Shown in pieces: positions 1-8,025 of a DNA stretch of 64,000 nt. How positions within the stretch are numbered: position 1 is the first letter of the stretch; every line of letters begins with the position of its first letter. Source of the stretch: an uncultured Eubacteriales bacterium (GTDB lineage Bacteria > Bacillota > Clostridia > Oscillospirales > Oscillospiraceae); the NCBI GenBank assembly GCA_900314485.1, contig OMVL01000003.1, forward strand, positions 1 through 64,000, given 5' to 3'. Position numbers and translations under genes: made by a program. Below the pieces are notes generated by a model. The model made no database searches. It saw only the letters and a list, made by a program, of their open reading frames with translations, and was not told where the DNA came from.

Positions 1-62
1 AAGCTCACCTGCGCCTACGATACTTGGCTGGAGACGGCCTGGGAAAATTGGTAGTGCCAACA
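1..62 (+). rRNA. rrf: 5S ribosomal RNA, 3' end only
   Basis: The first ~60 bases match the 3' half of a clostridial 5S rRNA: the segment ending in GGAGACGGCCTGGGAAAA, then GGTAGTGCCAA, which would pair with the missing 5' end of the molecule. It is followed six bases later by a strong terminator, as expected for the end of an rRNA operon. The rest of the operon lies outside the window. Confidence 0.72.
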
Positions 63-67
63 CGAAC

Positions 68-100
68 AAAAGCGACGGTTTGTCCGTCGCTTTTGTTTTT
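68..100 (+). terminator. rRNA operon terminator
   Basis: Perfect 11-bp stem (68-78 with 84-94, AAAAGCGACGG / CCGTCGCTTTT), 5-nt loop, then GTTTTT. It ends the 5S transcript. Confidence 0.85.
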
Positions 101-585
101 GCCACCAGTCATTGAGTAGGTTGCATCTCTATAATTACCGCTTGGTTTTCTGATTTGAATTTGATAGGCAGTTAGCGTTTTGTTACCGATGGATTCTTTA
201 CGAGCATGCAGAGTTTACCGAACGCAAAATGGACACCCCCGGCAGACATTCATCTGCCGGGGGCATCTTAAAGAGAAAAGAGAGAAAAGAAAGAGAGTTT
301 GCAAGAAAACAAATACTTTGCTCCTGACAATGAGAAGTATAGCAGACTTGCCGCTGGGAAGGATGAAGAAATTGTGAGAGGATTAAGAAGTTTTTGTGAA
401 CAAACCAAAGTCGTCTGTGCCCGGCAAGCGCATCTGCATTTGCCGGGCACAGTGGTTTGAACTGAAAGAGTGACTTGCATTCACGTCCCTCTCAATATAG
501 ATAGAATAGCGGTTTTGAGGGGAGGATGCTTGAAGTTTTTGCAACGGGTTTGCAAACAAACTATGAACACTGGTCTTTTTCAAAG
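101..585. other. Long intergenic region with two GC-rich hairpins
   Basis: No convincing gene is seen. Two perfect hairpins stand out: 236-246 with 253-263 (CCCCCGGCAGA arm, 11 bp) and 415-427 with 440-452 (CTGTGCCCGGCAA arm, 13 bp). The second is enclosed by an outer CAAACCA/TGGTTTG pair (401-407, 453-459). Both share a CCGGCA core. Neither has a following T-run on the + strand, so they look like structured RNA or small palindromic repeats rather than terminators. Confidence 0.5.
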
Positions 586-614
586 TTGACGGATCTACGT
601 TGGTGAAGTATGAT
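586..614 (+). promoter_or_regulatory. sfsA promoter
   Basis: TTGACG (586-591), 17-bp spacer, TATGAT (609-614). The -10 box overlaps the upstream ATG cluster at 610, so transcription starts near 621. This rules out translation from 610. Confidence 0.75.
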
Positions 615-663
615 GATGTCTGCTAAATCAACGGCTTTAGATTTCGTTCGGAAGGGGATTGAA

Positions 664-1344
664 ATGCGCTATCCTAACATTTATGAGGCCATATTTCTCC
701 GCCGGCCCAACCGCTTTATTGCTCAGGTGCTGCTAAATGGCCGGGAGGAAACCGTCCATGTCAAAAATACCGGCAGATGCAGGGAACTGCTGGTGCCGGG
801 AGCGCAGGTCTATCTGGTGCGGTCTGAGAACCTTGAGCGCAAAACCGCCTACGATCTGGTGGCTGCCCGAAAAGGAGAGCGGCTCATTAATATGGATTCC
901 CAGTCTCCCAACCACATCCTGGCGGAATATCTGCCCCATTCCGGCCTGTTCCAAGACCCCATTCAGGTGACGCCGGAGTTCACCCACGGTGACTCCCGTT
1001 TTGATTTTCTGGTGGAGGAGGGGGGCAGGCGTCACCTGATTGAGGTCAAAGGCGTGACTCTGGAGCAGGACGGCCTCGCCAAATTCCCGGATGCCCCAAC
1101 AGAACGGGGCGTCAAGCACATCCACGGCCTGATCCGGGCGAGGGAGGAGGGCTTTGAGAGCTGGCTCATTTTCGTCGCCCAGATGGAGGGCATCCACACC
1201 CTCACGCCCAACGACGAGACCCACCCGGCCTTTGGCGCTGCCCTCCAGGAGGCGGCGCAGGCGGGCGTCCACATTCTTGCCCTCGGCTGCCATGTGGAGC
1301 CGGATGGGGCGGAGATCACGTATGACATCCCGGTCAGCTTATAA
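664..1344 (+). CDS. sfsA: SfsA family DNA/RNA nuclease-like protein
   Basis: 226 residues, close to the usual ~235 of the sugar fermentation stimulation protein family. Family features visible are the start MRYPNIYEA..RRPNRF, the OB-like segment LLNGREETVHVKNTGRCRELL, SRFDFLVE and IEVKGVTL, which fits a PD-(D/E)XK nuclease core. The start at 664 is chosen because GGAAGGGGA (650-658) lies at normal spacing and the promoter -10 overlaps the upstream ATGs. The gene is monocistronic between its own promoter and a 14-bp terminator. The biological role of SfsA is still unsettled; nucleic-acid binding or cleavage is the family-level inference. Confidence 0.9.
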   Translation: MRYPNIYEAIFLRRPNRFIAQVLLNGREETVHVKNTGRCRELLVPGAQVYLVRSENLERKTAYDLVAARKGERLINMDSQSPNHILAEYLPHSGLFQDPIQVTPEFTHGDSRFDFLVEEGGRRHLIEVKGVTLEQDGLAKFPDAPTERGVKHIHGLIRAREEGFESWLIFVAQMEGIHTLTPNDETHPAFGAALQEAAQAGVHILALGCHVEPDGAEITYDIPVSL

Positions 1345-1349
1345 AAACA

Positions 1350-1388
1350 GCGGCGCATCTCACGGCACAGGTGAGATGCGCCGCAAAA
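1350..1388 (+). terminator. sfsA terminator
   Basis: 14-bp perfect stem (1350-1363 with 1371-1384), 7-nt loop, then AAAATTTT. It may work in both directions. Confidence 0.8.
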
Positions 1389-1400
1389 TTTTCTCAAAAA

Positions 1401-1419
1401 ATTATTGACAAACAATAAT
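1401..1419 (+). promoter_or_regulatory. Inverted repeat / TTGACA element before the membrane-protein operon
   Basis: ATTATTG-ACAAA-CAATAAT is a perfect 7-bp inverted repeat containing a TTGACA box (1405-1410). It lies ~20 bases before the next start codon. No clear -10 follows at 17 bp, so it may be an operator, possibly for the small Cro-like regulator encoded in the operon. Confidence 0.35.
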
Positions 1420-1440
1420 TCAATGTGAGGAGGCGTTTTT

Positions 1441-2400
1441 ATGGAACGAAAGCTGCTCTTTGCCCTGCTGGCGGCGGAGGCGGTATTCTGCCTGCTGTTT
1501 TCCTTTTTGCAGGCCCGTTTTTCCGGCTGGTTTTCCACCCTCGTTGCCTTTCCCTTTGAGCAAATTGGGGCGGGGCTGCGGGTGCTGTCCCTCTCAGGTG
1601 GGATTGGGAATGGGATTGCCGTTGTTCTGTACATTGTCCTCAGCCTGATCCCGGCAGTGCTTTTCCTGCGGCTGAGGCAGCGGGAGGAAACCTGTAAGGC
1701 GGATTTCCTGCTGCCGGTGCTGAGCGTGTTGCTGTTTGCGGTGCTCTATTTTATGGTGAACCCCGGATTGTTCTCGACGCCCAGACCCGGAGACCTGCTC
1801 GGCGGCACGTTCTATTCCGTGCTCTGCGGATATCTGGTGCTGCGGGTGCTGAGCCGTTGGAGAAATGCGGATACGGAGCAGCTCTACCACGGCCTGTGTG
1901 TGCTGCTGTATCTGCTCATCGTTTTCTTTGTATTTGTCATTTTTTCCGGCTGCTTCGGCAGCTTACCCGGAGCCATTCGCAGTGTGCAGGAGAGCAACCA
2001 AGCCGATTTGATTTACGACATGGAGCCGGAGCTGACGATGACCTATGTGTTTCTCGTGCTGAAAAGCGTGGTGGATGCCCTGCCCTATGGGCTGGACATT
2101 CTGGTGACCTTTGCCGCCGTTCGTCTGCTGGACGCTTTGAAAGCAGACCGCTACTCGGAGGCCGCGGTGGCAGCGTCGGAGCATCTGTCCAAGCTCTGCG
2201 CCCGTGTGCTGACCATCTCCGTCCTTGCGGACATCGGATACCACCTGTTACAGCTGATCGCTTCCGGCGAGCTGCTGTCCACAGCGGTGGACATCTCCTT
2301 CCCGCTGTTTTCCGTCGCCTTTGTCCTGACAGCGCTGCTGCTGGCCCGGTACGTCCGGGAAAATCAGCAGCTCAAGCGTGACAACGACCTGTTTATCTGA
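1441..2400 (+). CDS. Polytopic membrane protein, function unknown
   Basis: 319 residues, mostly hydrophobic, with roughly eight predicted membrane spans (for example residues 5-25, 55-80, 92-112, 145-170, 200-225, 255-315) and few charged loops. The ribosome site GAGGAGG sits 8-9 bases before the ATG. It is followed 9 bases later by a small helix-turn-helix protein and then a lipoprotein, so the three are probably one operon. Membrane protein plus YozG-like regulator pairs are common in Firmicutes, often with DUF2975 proteins, but I cannot place this protein in that family with confidence. Confidence 0.75.
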   Translation: MERKLLFALLAAEAVFCLLFSFLQARFSGWFSTLVAFPFEQIGAGLRVLSLSGGIGNGIAVVLYIVLSLIPAVLFLRLRQREETCKADFLLPVLSVLLFAVLYFMVNPGLFSTPRPGDLLGGTFYSVLCGYLVLRVLSRWRNADTEQLYHGLCVLLYLLIVFFVFVIFSGCFGSLPGAIRSVQESNQADLIYDMEPELTMTYVFLVLKSVVDALPYGLDILVTFAAVRLLDALKADRYSEAAVAASEHLSKLCARVLTISVLADIGYHLLQLIASGELLSTAVDISFPLFSVAFVLTALLLARYVRENQQLKRDNDLFI

Positions 2401-2409
2401 GGATAGGAC

Positions 2410-2640
2410 ATGGCGATACGGATTTATCTGGAGGATGTGCTGAAAGCCCGGGGCATGACCTCCAAGGAGCTGTGTAAGCTGGTGGGCATAACGGAGGCAA
2501 ATCTCTCCGTCCTCCGCAGCGGCAAGGCCAAGGGCGTGCGATTCCACACCATCAACCGCATCTGCTATTTTTTGCAGTGCGACGTGGGCGACATTTTGAA
2601 ATTTGACGGAAATCTGGAGGAGAATGACGATGAAGCATAA
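2410..2640 (+). CDS. Small Cro/CI (YozG-like) transcriptional regulator
   Basis: 76 residues, nearly all helix-turn-helix. The segment LEDVLKARGMTSKELCKLVG is followed by ITEANLSVLRSGKAKGVRFHT and a helix ending in CDVGDILKF, the classic end of YozG-type XRE regulators. It overlaps the next gene by 11 bases. It probably controls its own operon; the inverted repeat at 1401-1419 is a candidate target. Confidence 0.85.
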   Translation: MAIRIYLEDVLKARGMTSKELCKLVGITEANLSVLRSGKAKGVRFHTINRICYFLQCDVGDILKFDGNLEENDDEA

Positions 2641-3553
2641 ACGGTTTCTGACTGCGGTGCTGGCTGCGGTCATGGGATTCACCCTCTCCGGCTGCCAATT
2701 GGCGCAGGAGGGAGCGGGGACGGAGAGCGGGGGAGACCGGCTGATCGGGGCTTTTGTCGCAAGGGACTCTTTTAGCCTCGATGAGCTGGCGCTCACCGGG
2801 GGTAAAAACGTCTGTGTGGAACAGGGTCGGCTCTACGCCACAGTGGAGCAGGGGGAGAACCATCATGCGGAGCAGATGGACTTCGGCGGTGTGGAGGGCG
2901 CCTATCTGATCTGCCCAACATGGACAAATGAGGACGGAGAAGCGTGGGGAGAACAGTTTGCGGAGAACTTTTGCGACATCCATTGGAATATTGAGGTGAC
3001 AGACAGCGGAGAAAACGATACCATTGAGGGTACCGTCTACATCCTGCCGGACACGCCGGATGACGACCTGCACAATTTTGTCAATCCAGTCTATCAGACC
3101 GCTGACGGGGAAATCTATGCCGTTCAGGGAGAAGGCTATGGGGTGGGCACCGACATCGGCGAGGGTGCGGAATTCACCACCACCATGACCGAAACCACCA
3201 CCATGACGGAAAACGGCGTCCGCACCAGTGAGAGCAACACGGTGATCGTCCACATCGCCGTCATGTACCGCCCCACTCAGATCACACTGGTTCAGATGGA
3301 CGGCGGCAATCAGCTCGTCCGCTCTGACACCTACACTCCCGGCGAGGTCCCGGAGAAGCTGACCCTGGAGCCGGATACCGCCTATCTGATCGTCGAGACG
3401 ACAAAGGCAGCGCCAAACGGCGAGACCGTCTTTACACGGGAAATCGCAGAACCGCAGCCCGACGACGAGGGGGAGACAGTGCTCCAAACCTTTTATGCCA
3501 AGGACGATATTTCCATCAGCACCCAATCCACCCACCTGTTTTGGGGAAAATAA
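2630..3553 (+). CDS. Lipoprotein of unknown function
   Basis: 307 residues. It starts MKHKRFLTAVLAAV..LSGC, a lipoprotein signal with the lipid-attached Cys near residue 20. The start at 2630 follows CTGGAGGAGA and overlaps the end of the regulator gene, which suggests translational coupling. An upstream in-frame start at 2603 would spoil the signal peptide. The remainder is acidic and soluble, with a Thr/Glu-rich stretch around residues 180-205 and no recognised domain. It is probably anchored outside the membrane beside the product of 1441-2400. Confidence 0.75.
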   Translation: MKHKRFLTAVLAAVMGFTLSGCQLAQEGAGTESGGDRLIGAFVARDSFSLDELALTGGKNVCVEQGRLYATVEQGENHHAEQMDFGGVEGAYLICPTWTNEDGEAWGEQFAENFCDIHWNIEVTDSGENDTIEGTVYILPDTPDDDLHNFVNPVYQTADGEIYAVQGEGYGVGTDIGEGAEFTTTMTETTTMTENGVRTSESNTVIVHIAVMYRPTQITLVQMDGGNQLVRSDTYTPGEVPEKLTLEPDTAYLIVETTKAAPNGETVFTREIAEPQPDDEGETVLQTFYAKDDISISTQSTHLFWGK

Positions 3554-3662
3554 GCAGTCCGGGTGCTTCGACATCTTGCAAGAGTGGAATTTGCAAAATG
3601 CATAAAAAATCAGACTTGCCGGTGAAAGTTTCGTCTATCCCGCTAAAGATGAACATGGGCTA

Positions 3663-3690
3663 TTGACTTCATGCAAAAATATGATAAACT
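3663..3690 (+). promoter_or_regulatory. Ammonium transporter promoter
   Basis: TTGACT (3663-3668), 16-bp spacer, TAAACT (3685-3690). Transcription would start near 3697 and leave a ~150-base leader holding two terminator-like hairpins before the start codon. Confidence 0.5.
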
Positions 3691-3710
3691 TTATCATGTC
3701 GAAGGCAATG

Positions 3711-3750
3711 GGGCCGAACATCGGAAAGATGCTCGGCCCTGTTTTCTTTT
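3711..3750 (+). terminator. First leader terminator of the ammonium transporter gene
   Basis: GGGCCGA-A-CATC / GATG-C-TCGGCCC (11 bp plus one mismatch, GGAAA loop) followed by TGTTTTCTTTT. It lies between promoter and gene, so readthrough must be allowed or regulated. Confidence 0.65.
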
Positions 3751-3756
3751 GGCAAT

Positions 3757-3822
3757 GCTGCGAGAGCAGCGGCAGACACAATGGCGTGTCTTCCGTACGA
3801 TACGGGAGATGCGCCCCTTTTT
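3757..3822 (+). promoter_or_regulatory. ANTAR-like dual hairpin overlapping a second leader terminator
   Basis: Hairpin 1: GCTG-CGAGAG-CAGC (3757-3770). Hairpin 2: GACAC-AATGGC-GTGTC (3775-3790), with a hexaloop that has A at position 1 and G at position 4, the signature of RNAs bound by ANTAR antiterminators. The 3' half of hairpin 2 is also the start of a 15-bp terminator stem (3783-3797 with 3801-3815, three G-U pairs) followed by CCTTTTT, so the two folds exclude each other. Hairpin 1 keeps G4 but has C, not A, at loop position 1. ANTAR control of nitrogen genes is known in Firmicutes; its presence here is inference. Confidence 0.55.
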
Positions 3823-3844
3823 GTATGTAAGGGAGGAAAGAAAA

Positions 3845-5599
3845 ATGGATGAATCCACAGTCCTGGAATTGATTTCCGGGCAGACCTTCGGCGTCTGGTT
3901 TCTGATCGGCGCTGCGCTGGTCTTCTGGATGCAGGCCGGCTTTGCCATGGTGGAAGCTGGCTTTACCCGCGCCAAAAATGCAGGTAACATCATCATGAAG
4001 AACCTGATGGACTTCTGTATCGGTACAGTGGTCTTCATTCTCATCGGCTTCAGCCTCTTGCTGGGTGAGGATCTGGTCGGCCTGATCGGCAAGCCCGGCT
4101 TTGATATCTTCACAGCCTATGGGAGCTTCGACTGGTCCAACTTCGTATTCAATCTGGTCTTCTGCGCCACTACGGCGACCATCGTCTCCGGCGCTATGGC
4201 AGAGCGTACCAAATTCCTGAGTTACTGCATCTACTCCGGCGTCATCTCTGCCCTGATCTATCCCATCGAGGCGCACTGGATCTGGGGCGGCGGCTGGCTG
4301 GCTCAGCTGGGCTTCCACGATTTTGCCGGCTCCTGCGCCATTCACATGGTGGGCGGCATCTCCGCTCTGGTGGGCGCCAAGATCCTTGGCCCCCGTATCG
4401 GCAAGTTCCGCAAGAAGAAGGACGGCTCCATTGAGGTGCATACCTTCCCCGGCCACAGCCTGCCGCTGGGCGCACTGGGCGTTTTCATCCTCTGGCTGGG
4501 TTGGTACGGCTTTAACGGCGCTGCCGCCACCTCTGTTGAGCAGCTCGGCTCCATCTTCCTGACCACCACGGTTGCTCCTGCAGTTGCCACTGTGACCTGC
4601 ATGATCTTCACCTGGGTCAAGTACGGCAAGCCCGACGTCTCCATGGCGCTCAACGCTTCGCTGGCAGGTCTGGTGGCCATCACCGCCCCCTGCGACACCA
4701 CCGACTGCCTCGGCGCACTTATTATTGGCATTGTCGCCGGTCTGCTGGTCTGCTTCGGCGTGTGGCTGCTGGACTATAAGCTCCGTATTGACGACCCCGT
4801 TGGCGCCGTGGCTGTCCATATGATGAACGGTATCTGGGGCACCATCGCCGTGGGTCTGTTCTCCACCACCTCTGTTCCCGGTAATGATGAGGTTGTCGGC
4901 CTGTTCTACGGCGGCGGCTTCCACCAGCTTGGCCTGCAGCTTCTGGGCTTTGTGACCGTGGCTGCATGGACGACCGTCACCATTACGATTGCGTTCCTGA
5001 TCATCAAGGCGCTCGTCGGCCTCCGGGTCACCGCTGAGGAGGAGATCCTCGGTCTGGACGCCACCGAGCACGGTCTGCCCTCTGCCTACGGCGGATTTGA
5101 CCTCCACGACCGGGATGGCGGCGAGGATCTGGCCGTTACCGGCAATGTCCCCATTGACGTAGCAGTCCCCGTCGAGCAGGTACAGCAGTCTGTCCCCGTG
5201 GTTGCCACCGCTGGCGCATCCTACGGCGCCTACACCAAGGTGGATATCCTCTGCCGTCAGAACCAGTTCGAGGCCCTCAAGGGCGCTCTGGCTCAGGTTG
5301 GCGTTACCGGCATGACCGTCACGCAGGTCATGGGCTGCGGCAACCAGAAGGGCAAGATCGAGTACTACCGTGGTGTACCGATGACCATGTCCCTCCATCC
5401 CAAGCTGAAGGTGGAGGTGGTTGTCTCTACCGTTCCTGTGGATCAGGTGATTGCCGCTGCCAAGCTGGCGCTCTACACCGGCCATGTGGGAGACGGCAAG
5501 CTGTTTGTCTACAACGTAGAGAACGTGGTCCGTATCCGCACCGGCGAAGAGGGCTATGCCGCTCTGGTCAATGAGATCGAGCCTGCAGTCGCAAAGTAA
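3845..5599 (+). CDS. amt: Ammonium transporter fused to a C-terminal PII signalling domain
   Basis: 584 residues, against ~400-450 for a plain Amt. Residues 1 to ~430 are a complete Amt/Rh channel (SGAMAERTKFLSY, IYPIEAHWIWGGGWL, DFAGSCAIHMVGG, HSLPLGALGVFILWLGWYGFN, the conserved pore-histidine regions). Residues ~460-584 are a GlnK/PII domain: AYTKVDILCRQ, a T-loop QKGKIEYYRG with the Tyr usually modified, KVEVVV, TGHVGDGKLFVY and VVRIRTGE. The PII domain normally binds ATP/ADP and 2-oxoglutarate and plugs the Amt pore; here it is tethered. The start at 3845 follows GGGAGGAAAG; an upstream frame back to 3671 runs through the leader terminators and is not used. The stop codon faces the convergent LCP stop, one base apart. 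Confidence 0.93.
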   Translation: MDESTVLELISGQTFGVWFLIGAALVFWMQAGFAMVEAGFTRAKNAGNIIMKNLMDFCIGTVVFILIGFSLLLGEDLVGLIGKPGFDIFTAYGSFDWSNFVFNLVFCATTATIVSGAMAERTKFLSYCIYSGVISALIYPIEAHWIWGGGWLAQLGFHDFAGSCAIHMVGGISALVGAKILGPRIGKFRKKKDGSIEVHTFPGHSLPLGALGVFILWLGWYGFNGAAATSVEQLGSIFLTTTVAPAVATVTCMIFTWVKYGKPDVSMALNASLAGLVAITAPCDTTDCLGALIIGIVAGLLVCFGVWLLDYKLRIDDPVGAVAVHMMNGIWGTIAVGLFSTTSVPGNDEVVGLFYGGGFHQLGLQLLGFVTVAAWTTVTITIAFLIIKALVGLRVTAEEEILGLDATEHGLPSAYGGFDLHDRDGGEDLAVTGNVPIDVAVPVEQVQQSVPVVATAGASYGAYTKVDILCRQNQFEALKGALAQVGVTGMTVTQVMGCGNQKGKIEYYRGVPMTMSLHPKLKVEVVVSTVPVDQVIAAAKLALYTGHVGDGKLFVYNVENVVRIRTGEEGYAALVNEIEPAVAK

Positions 5600-5600
5600 A

Positions 5601-6689
5601 TCATCCAAGCAAAACGGCGTGCCTCCCCGAATGGGGAGGCACGCTGCAGCTTGTCAAATCACCTCGTAGCGTTCCAACCAAAGGGCCGTAGATGAACTCC
5701 TGCAGGTCGGCCCGCAGGGTATTCCAGTCGTTAGGGACCAGAACGGACATCTTGCGAACGGTCTGGCCAGAATAGGTGCCGTCGGCGGGGACCCGGTATT
5801 CCTCAATGGAGTCCACGCCCAGGCCGTAGGCAGCCAGTGCGATCTCCAGGATCTGATCGTTGGTCATATCGGTAGTCAGGTCGCCTGCCACCTTGTCATA
5901 GATGTTGAGCAGATTGCTCCAAGGCTCATCCTTCATTTTCTGAAACACGGTCTGGATCACGATACGCTGACGCTCGGTACGGCCAAAGTCATCTCTGGCG
6001 TTGCCGGTGCCCACATAGCGGATGCGGGCGTAGACCAGAGCGGCCTCACCGTTGAGGTGGTTGTAACCCACGGACAGGCCGGAGATGGGATCGGCCTGGC
6101 TCTTGCCGCTGTACTGGCTGGTTCCGCTCATATAGGCAACCTCTGCCTCGTTGAGCTTGATGTCAATGCCGCCGACGGCGTCAATAATGTCGATGAAGCC
6201 GGAGAAGTCTACCTCCACATTGTAGTCAATATGAATGCCGAAGTTGGTCTCGATCGTCTGGTCCAACAGCGGGAAGCCGCCAAAGGCGTAAGCGGCGTTG
6301 ATCTTGTTGTCGCTGTAACCGGGGATCTGGACATAAAGGTCACGCATGATAGAGGTCATACTCAGCCGCTTCCGGTTGTTATCGACAGTCAGAATAATCA
6401 TGCTGTCGGAGCGGGCCCGCTGACCGGCCACCCGGGTGTCCTGACCTACCAGCAGGATGTTGGTCACGCCGTTCTGGGCGGCCACGTCGGTGGCGTTGCC
6501 CCAGTTCACATCGCTGATGGTATCCGGCTCATCCGTATCCTCATCAAAATCTTCGGTGGTGAAGTCGGTCTCCTCAGCGGTGACACGGTTGATTTTGTTC
6601 AGCTGCATCTGCAAGAACGCATATGCGCCGATGACCATCAGGGCCAGTACGGTCAGGATGATCAGAATGACTTTACGAACTTTTGACAT
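5601..6689 (-). CDS. LCP (LytR-CpsA-Psr) family cell-wall phosphotransferase, copy 1
   Basis: 362 residues. A short cytoplasmic start (MSKVRKV) and one membrane anchor (~residues 8-28) are followed by an extracellular LCP domain with NILLVGQDTR, RSDSMIILTVD, MRDLYVQIPG, KINAAYAFGG and a RIRYVGTGNARDDFGRTERQR segment. These carry the conserved Arg/Asp residues that bind polyprenyl-phosphate-linked glycans for transfer to peptidoglycan. The start at 6689 matches its neighbour copy and has the promoter at 6793-6821 upstream. The reading frame runs ~27 codons beyond the point where the paralogue stops (after QEFIYG), through the terminator hairpin. That tail is unlikely to be functional. Confidence 0.88.
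   Translation of the reverse strand: MSKVRKVILIILTVLALMVIGAYAFLQMQLNKINRVTAEETDFTTEDFDEDTDEPDTISDVNWGNATDVAAQNGVTNILLVGQDTRVAGQRARSDSMIILTVDNNRKRLSMTSIMRDLYVQIPGYSDNKINAAYAFGGFPLLDQTIETNFGIHIDYNVEVDFSGFIDIIDAVGGIDIKLNEAEVAYMSGTSQYSGKSQADPISGLSVGYNHLNGEAALVYARIRYVGTGNARDDFGRTERQRIVIQTVFQKMKDEPWSNLLNIYDKVAGDLTTDMTNDQILEIALAAYGLGVDSIEEYRVPADGTYSGQTVRKMSVLVPNDWNTLRADLQEFIYGPLVGTLRGDLTSCSVPPHSGRHAVLLG
5617..5644. terminator. Bidirectional terminator between amt and the LCP gene
   Basis: 12-bp perfect stem (5617-5628 with 5633-5644), GAAT loop. On the - strand it is followed by CGTTTTGC. The hairpin lies inside the 3' coding end of the LCP gene. Confidence 0.7.
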
Positions 6690-6792
6690 ATCTGTGTGCT
6701 GCCTCCATTCTAAATAAGCCGTCCCCAAAGGGGCGGACCGGATCAAATCCGGGTACGCATACTGCACTTTTTTTCTGCAACAAACTCGCTTT

Positions 6793-6821
6793 ATTCTAAT
6801 CGTTTTCCTTAAAATCGTCAA
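6793..6821 (-). promoter_or_regulatory. Promoter of LCP copy 1
   Basis: On the - strand: TTGACG, 17-bp spacer beginning ATTTT, TAGAAT. The same layout and near-identical sequence precede LCP copy 2, so the duplication included the promoter. Confidence 0.75.
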
Positions 6822-6866
6822 GGCATTTTGGGGGTGAATTAAAGATTTCGTAAGCTTATACAGAAA

Positions 6867-6900
6867 ATGCCCCTCCAAGGCCTCAGCTTTGGAGGGGCAT
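6867..6900 (-). terminator. Terminator of LCP copy 2
   Basis: 12-bp stem ATGCCCCTCCAA / TTGGAGGGGCAT (6867-6878 with 6889-6900), 10-nt loop; on the - strand it is followed by TTTCTG. Confidence 0.75.
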
Positions 6901-6912
6901 GGCGATATTCGG

Positions 6913-7920
6913 TCAGCCGTAGATAAACTCCTGCAGGTCTGCCCGGGTGGAGTTCCAGTCGTTGGGGACAAGGACTGCCATTCCGTGCACTCTCTGACCA
7001 GAGTATGTGCCGTCGGCAGGGATGCGGTATTCGTCAATGGAATCCGCCCCCAGGCCGTAGGCAGTCAGGGCAATGGAGAGGATCTCGTCGTTGGTCATGT
7101 CGGTGGTCAGATCGCCGGAGACCTTGTCATAGATGGTCAGCAGGCTGCCCCAGGGCTGATCCTTGATCTGCCGGAACACGGTTTGAATCACAATGCGCTG
7201 GCGCTGGGTGCGGCCGTAGTCGTCCCGATAATTGCCGGTACCCACATAGCGGATGCGGGCATACATCAATGCGGCCTCGCCATCGAGATGGTTGGTGCCG
7301 ACGACCAGGCCGGAAATGGGATCCTGCTGGCTCTTGTAGCTGTACTTGTGGGTGCCGTTCATATAGGCAACCTCTTCCTCGTTGAGGGTAATGTCAATGC
7401 CGCCCAGCGTGTCAATGACGTTCTTAAAGCCGGCGAAGTCCACCTCTACGTTGTAGTCGATGTGGATGCCGAAATTGGTCTCAATGGTCTGATCCAGCAG
7501 GGGGAAACCGCCAAAGGCGTAGGCAGCGTTGATCTTGTTGTCACTGTAGCCTGGGATCTGGACATACAGGTCACGCATGAGTGAGACCATGCTCAGGCGG
7601 CTGCGGTCGGTGTCCACGGTAAGGATAATCATGCTGTCCGAACGGGCGCGCTGACCGGCCACCCGGGTGTCCTGGCCCACCAGCAGGATGTTGGTCACGC
7701 CGGGACGGGTCTCCACCCCGTTGAGCCGGCCCCAGTCTACGCTGCTGATGGTGTCGGGGTCATCGGTGTCCTCGTCAAAATCCTCTGCGGTAAATTCGGT
7801 CTCGCCGGTGGAAATGCGGTTGATTTTGTTCAGCTGGATCTGCAAAAAGACATAGGCGCCAATGACCAGCAGGGCAACGGCGGATAGAATGATCAGGATT
7901 ACTTTTCGCGCTTTTGACAT
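6913..7920 (-). CDS. LCP (LytR-CpsA-Psr) family cell-wall phosphotransferase, copy 2
   Basis: 335 residues, closely similar to copy 1 throughout, so a tandem duplication. It has an N-terminal anchor (VILIILSAVALLVIGAYVFL), an acidic linker (FDEDTDDPDT), then the LCP domain with RSDSMIILTVD, MRDLYVQIPGYSDNKINAAYAFGG, GGIDITLNEEEVAYMNG and the Arg-rich RYVGTGNYRDDYGRTQRQR. It stops directly after the family ending QEFIYG. It has its own promoter and terminator. Predicted role: attaching teichoic-acid-like or capsular polymer to the wall. Confidence 0.9.
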   Translation of the reverse strand: MSKARKVILIILSAVALLVIGAYVFLQIQLNKINRISTGETEFTAEDFDEDTDDPDTISSVDWGRLNGVETRPGVTNILLVGQDTRVAGQRARSDSMIILTVDTDRSRLSMVSLMRDLYVQIPGYSDNKINAAYAFGGFPLLDQTIETNFGIHIDYNVEVDFAGFKNVIDTLGGIDITLNEEEVAYMNGTHKYSYKSQQDPISGLVVGTNHLDGEAALMYARIRYVGTGNYRDDYGRTQRQRIVIQTVFRQIKDQPWGSLLTIYDKVSGDLTTDMTNDEILSIALTAYGLGADSIDEYRIPADGTYSGQRVHGMAVLVPNDWNSTRADLQEFIYG

Positions 7921-8025
7921 GATCTGTTATGCCTCCATTCAAAAAACGGGCCATTCTGCGCTCAGAACAAAATAAGCCGGTACGAGCCAGCGCAGACTGT
8001 GACACTTGCGCCTCAAATCCGCTTT

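Noticed and set aside
610..663. Upstream ATG cluster as the start of sfsA
   Set aside because: The -10 box of a consensus promoter overlaps it, so it cannot be on the transcript, and the family start and ribosome site are at 664.
3635..5608. 657-codon open frame antisense to the ammonium transporter
   Set aside because: Shadow frame; Gly/Asp/His-rich and without start signals.
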